The notes below the pieces were generated by a model. The model had not been told where the DNA came from and did no database searches. It saw only the letters and a list, made by a program, of their open reading frames with translations. From Betaproteobacteria bacterium TMED22 (GTDB lineage Bacteria; Pseudomonadota; Gammaproteobacteria; Burkholderiales; Eutrophovitaceae), in contig NHCB01000014.1 of assembly GCA_002167745.1 (NCBI GenBank), forward strand, positions 27,456-91,455: a DNA stretch of 64,000 nucleotides, given 5' to 3'. The stretch's first letter is position 1. Every line of letters starts with the position of its first letter. This document shows positions 63,370 through 64,000 of this stretch, piece by piece. The translations under genes were made by a program, and so were the position numbers.

Positions 63370-63729
63370 ATGGTAGAATCTAAGGTTACTCTCTATCACA
63401 ATCCAAGATGTAGCAAGAGCCGCAACACGTTAGCTATACTTCAAAAGAACGGCGTCAAACCACTGATCGTGGAATACTTGAAGGCGCCTCTCAACTCTCG
63501 ACAAATCTCTGAGTTGTGCAAGAAGCTAAAAATGAGTCCCACAAAATTACTGAGAACAGGTGAGGCTACTTTCAAGGAATATTATTCGGGGCAAAGTCTG
63601 GATGACAAGGACGCGATTAATGCAATGGTTAGCCATCCCATTTTAATGGAACGTCCCATCATCGTGTGTGGCGACCAAGCTATTATTGGCAGACCACCGG
63701 AGAACGCACTCACTATTTTGAAGACGTGA
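63370..63729 (+). CDS. ArsC-family (glutaredoxin-type) arsenate reductase-like protein
   Basis: A 119-residue thioredoxin-fold protein of the ArsC/Spx class. The catalytic cysteine is in YHNPRCSKSRNTLAIL near residue 15; RPI in LMERPIIVCGDQAIIGRP near 92 follows. ArsC reduces arsenate with glutathione/glutaredoxin, but many chromosomal members (YffB-like) have other or unknown roles. No ars genes are adjacent. It lies 12 bases after pepN and so probably shares its transcript. Confidence 0.87.
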   Translation: MVESKVTLYHNPRCSKSRNTLAILQKNGVKPLIVEYLKAPLNSRQISELCKKLKMSPTKLLRTGEATFKEYYSGQSLDDKDAINAMVSHPILMERPIIVCGDQAIIGRPPENALTILKT

Positions 63730-63771
63730 AATCTCCCCAAAGGTCCTAAACACTTTAACAGCGGGCGAATT

Positions 63772-64000
63772 TCAATCTAAAACGTGAGAAACCAAACCAT
63801 CAGCCAGTTTCGGCTCAAACCAAGTTGATTTAGGCGGCATAACTTGGCCTCCATCAGCAACACGCATCAATTCCTCGATTTTAGTTGGGAAAAGAGAAAA
63901 GGCGCACGCCATTTCTTTAGAATCGACTCGCTTCATCAATTCCCGAGTCCCTCGAATACCTCCCACGAAGTCTATTCGCCTGTCCTGTCTCAAGTCGTGT
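63772..64000 (-). CDS. DUF1015-type protein, C-terminal part (cut by window edge)
   Basis: About 76 codons of a gene that enters from the right edge. RIDFVGGIRGTRELMKRVDSK and ADGGQVMPPKSTWFEPKLADG match the conserved C-terminal block of the DUF1015 family, whose function is unknown. There is no start in the window; the TTG at 63993 is not a true start because the frame stays open to the edge. It converges on the ArsC-like gene. Confidence 0.75.
   Translation of the reverse strand, partial: HDLRQDRRIDFVGGIRGTRELMKRVDSKEMACAFSLFPTKIEELMRVADGGQVMPPKSTWFEPKLADGLVSHVLD

Noticed and set aside
63994..64000. Treating the TTG at 63993 as the start of a 73-residue gene
   Set aside because: The frame stays open to the window edge and the sequence is the C-terminal block of a longer family.

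Overview
The window reads as a chromosomal segment of a free-living, probably marine gammaproteobacterium. That placement is an inference from four things: the gene order coaE-yacG / mutT-secA-lpxC-ftsZ-dcw cluster-mraZ-rnpB-rsmI-gmhA-dolP, a DciA-type helicase-loader gene beside lpxC, a meso-diaminopimelate-type MurE, and LPS genes (lpxC, gmhA, hldC). Composition is moderately AT-rich by eye. There is no CRISPR array, insertion sequence, prophage, tRNA or rRNA gene that I can support.

Layout: 1-5080 (minus strand) holds the xerD start, ogt, the rpsP-rimM-trmD-rplS operon with a clear terminator, a secreted hydrolase and ffh. 5154-8144 (plus) holds ypjD, a CNNM/CorC-type transporter gene, coaE and yacG. 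8153-32987 (minus) is a long cell-envelope and division block: mutT-thiE fusion, DUF815 ATPase, argJ, secA, lpxC (with dciA on the opposite strand), then ftsZ, ftsA, ftsQ, ddlB, murB, murC, murG, ftsW, murD, mraY, murF, murE, ftsI, ftsL, rsmH and mraZ. Genes in this block are mostly overlapped or packed within a few bases. A MraZ-type operator of 10-bp-phased GTGGG repeats and a sigma70-like promoter precede mraZ. rnpB, pyrC and rsmI follow on the same strand.

35691-43227 (plus) holds gmhA, a BON-domain lipoprotein (dolP), hldC and a complete yejABEF peptide importer whose binding protein carries an unusual C-terminal membrane anchor. 43268-45269 (minus) holds birA, coaX and a small membrane protein. 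45379-47817 (plus) holds an unrecognised conserved-looking protein and glnS.

48038-60638 is the accessory part. A three-gene cluster encodes a ThDP-dependent decarboxylase-like enzyme, a TauD/TfdA dioxygenase and an HpcH/HpaI aldolase, preceded by a 14-bp perfect palindrome. Next come an MscS channel, a VOC protein, an SDR, a c-type-cytochrome-like gene broken by one in-frame stop, ettA and a small secreted protein. Then a GntR regulator, an EctD-like dioxygenase and a SAF-domain dehydrogenase sit beside two operator-like ATACCGTAT sites. The window ends with pepN, an ArsC-like reductase and the 3' end of a DUF1015-type gene.

The best candidates for undescribed biology are the two small catabolic clusters, whose substrates cannot be read from sequence, and their operators. 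The broken cytochrome gene, the membrane-anchored YejA and the unrecognised 177-residue protein also merit a look.
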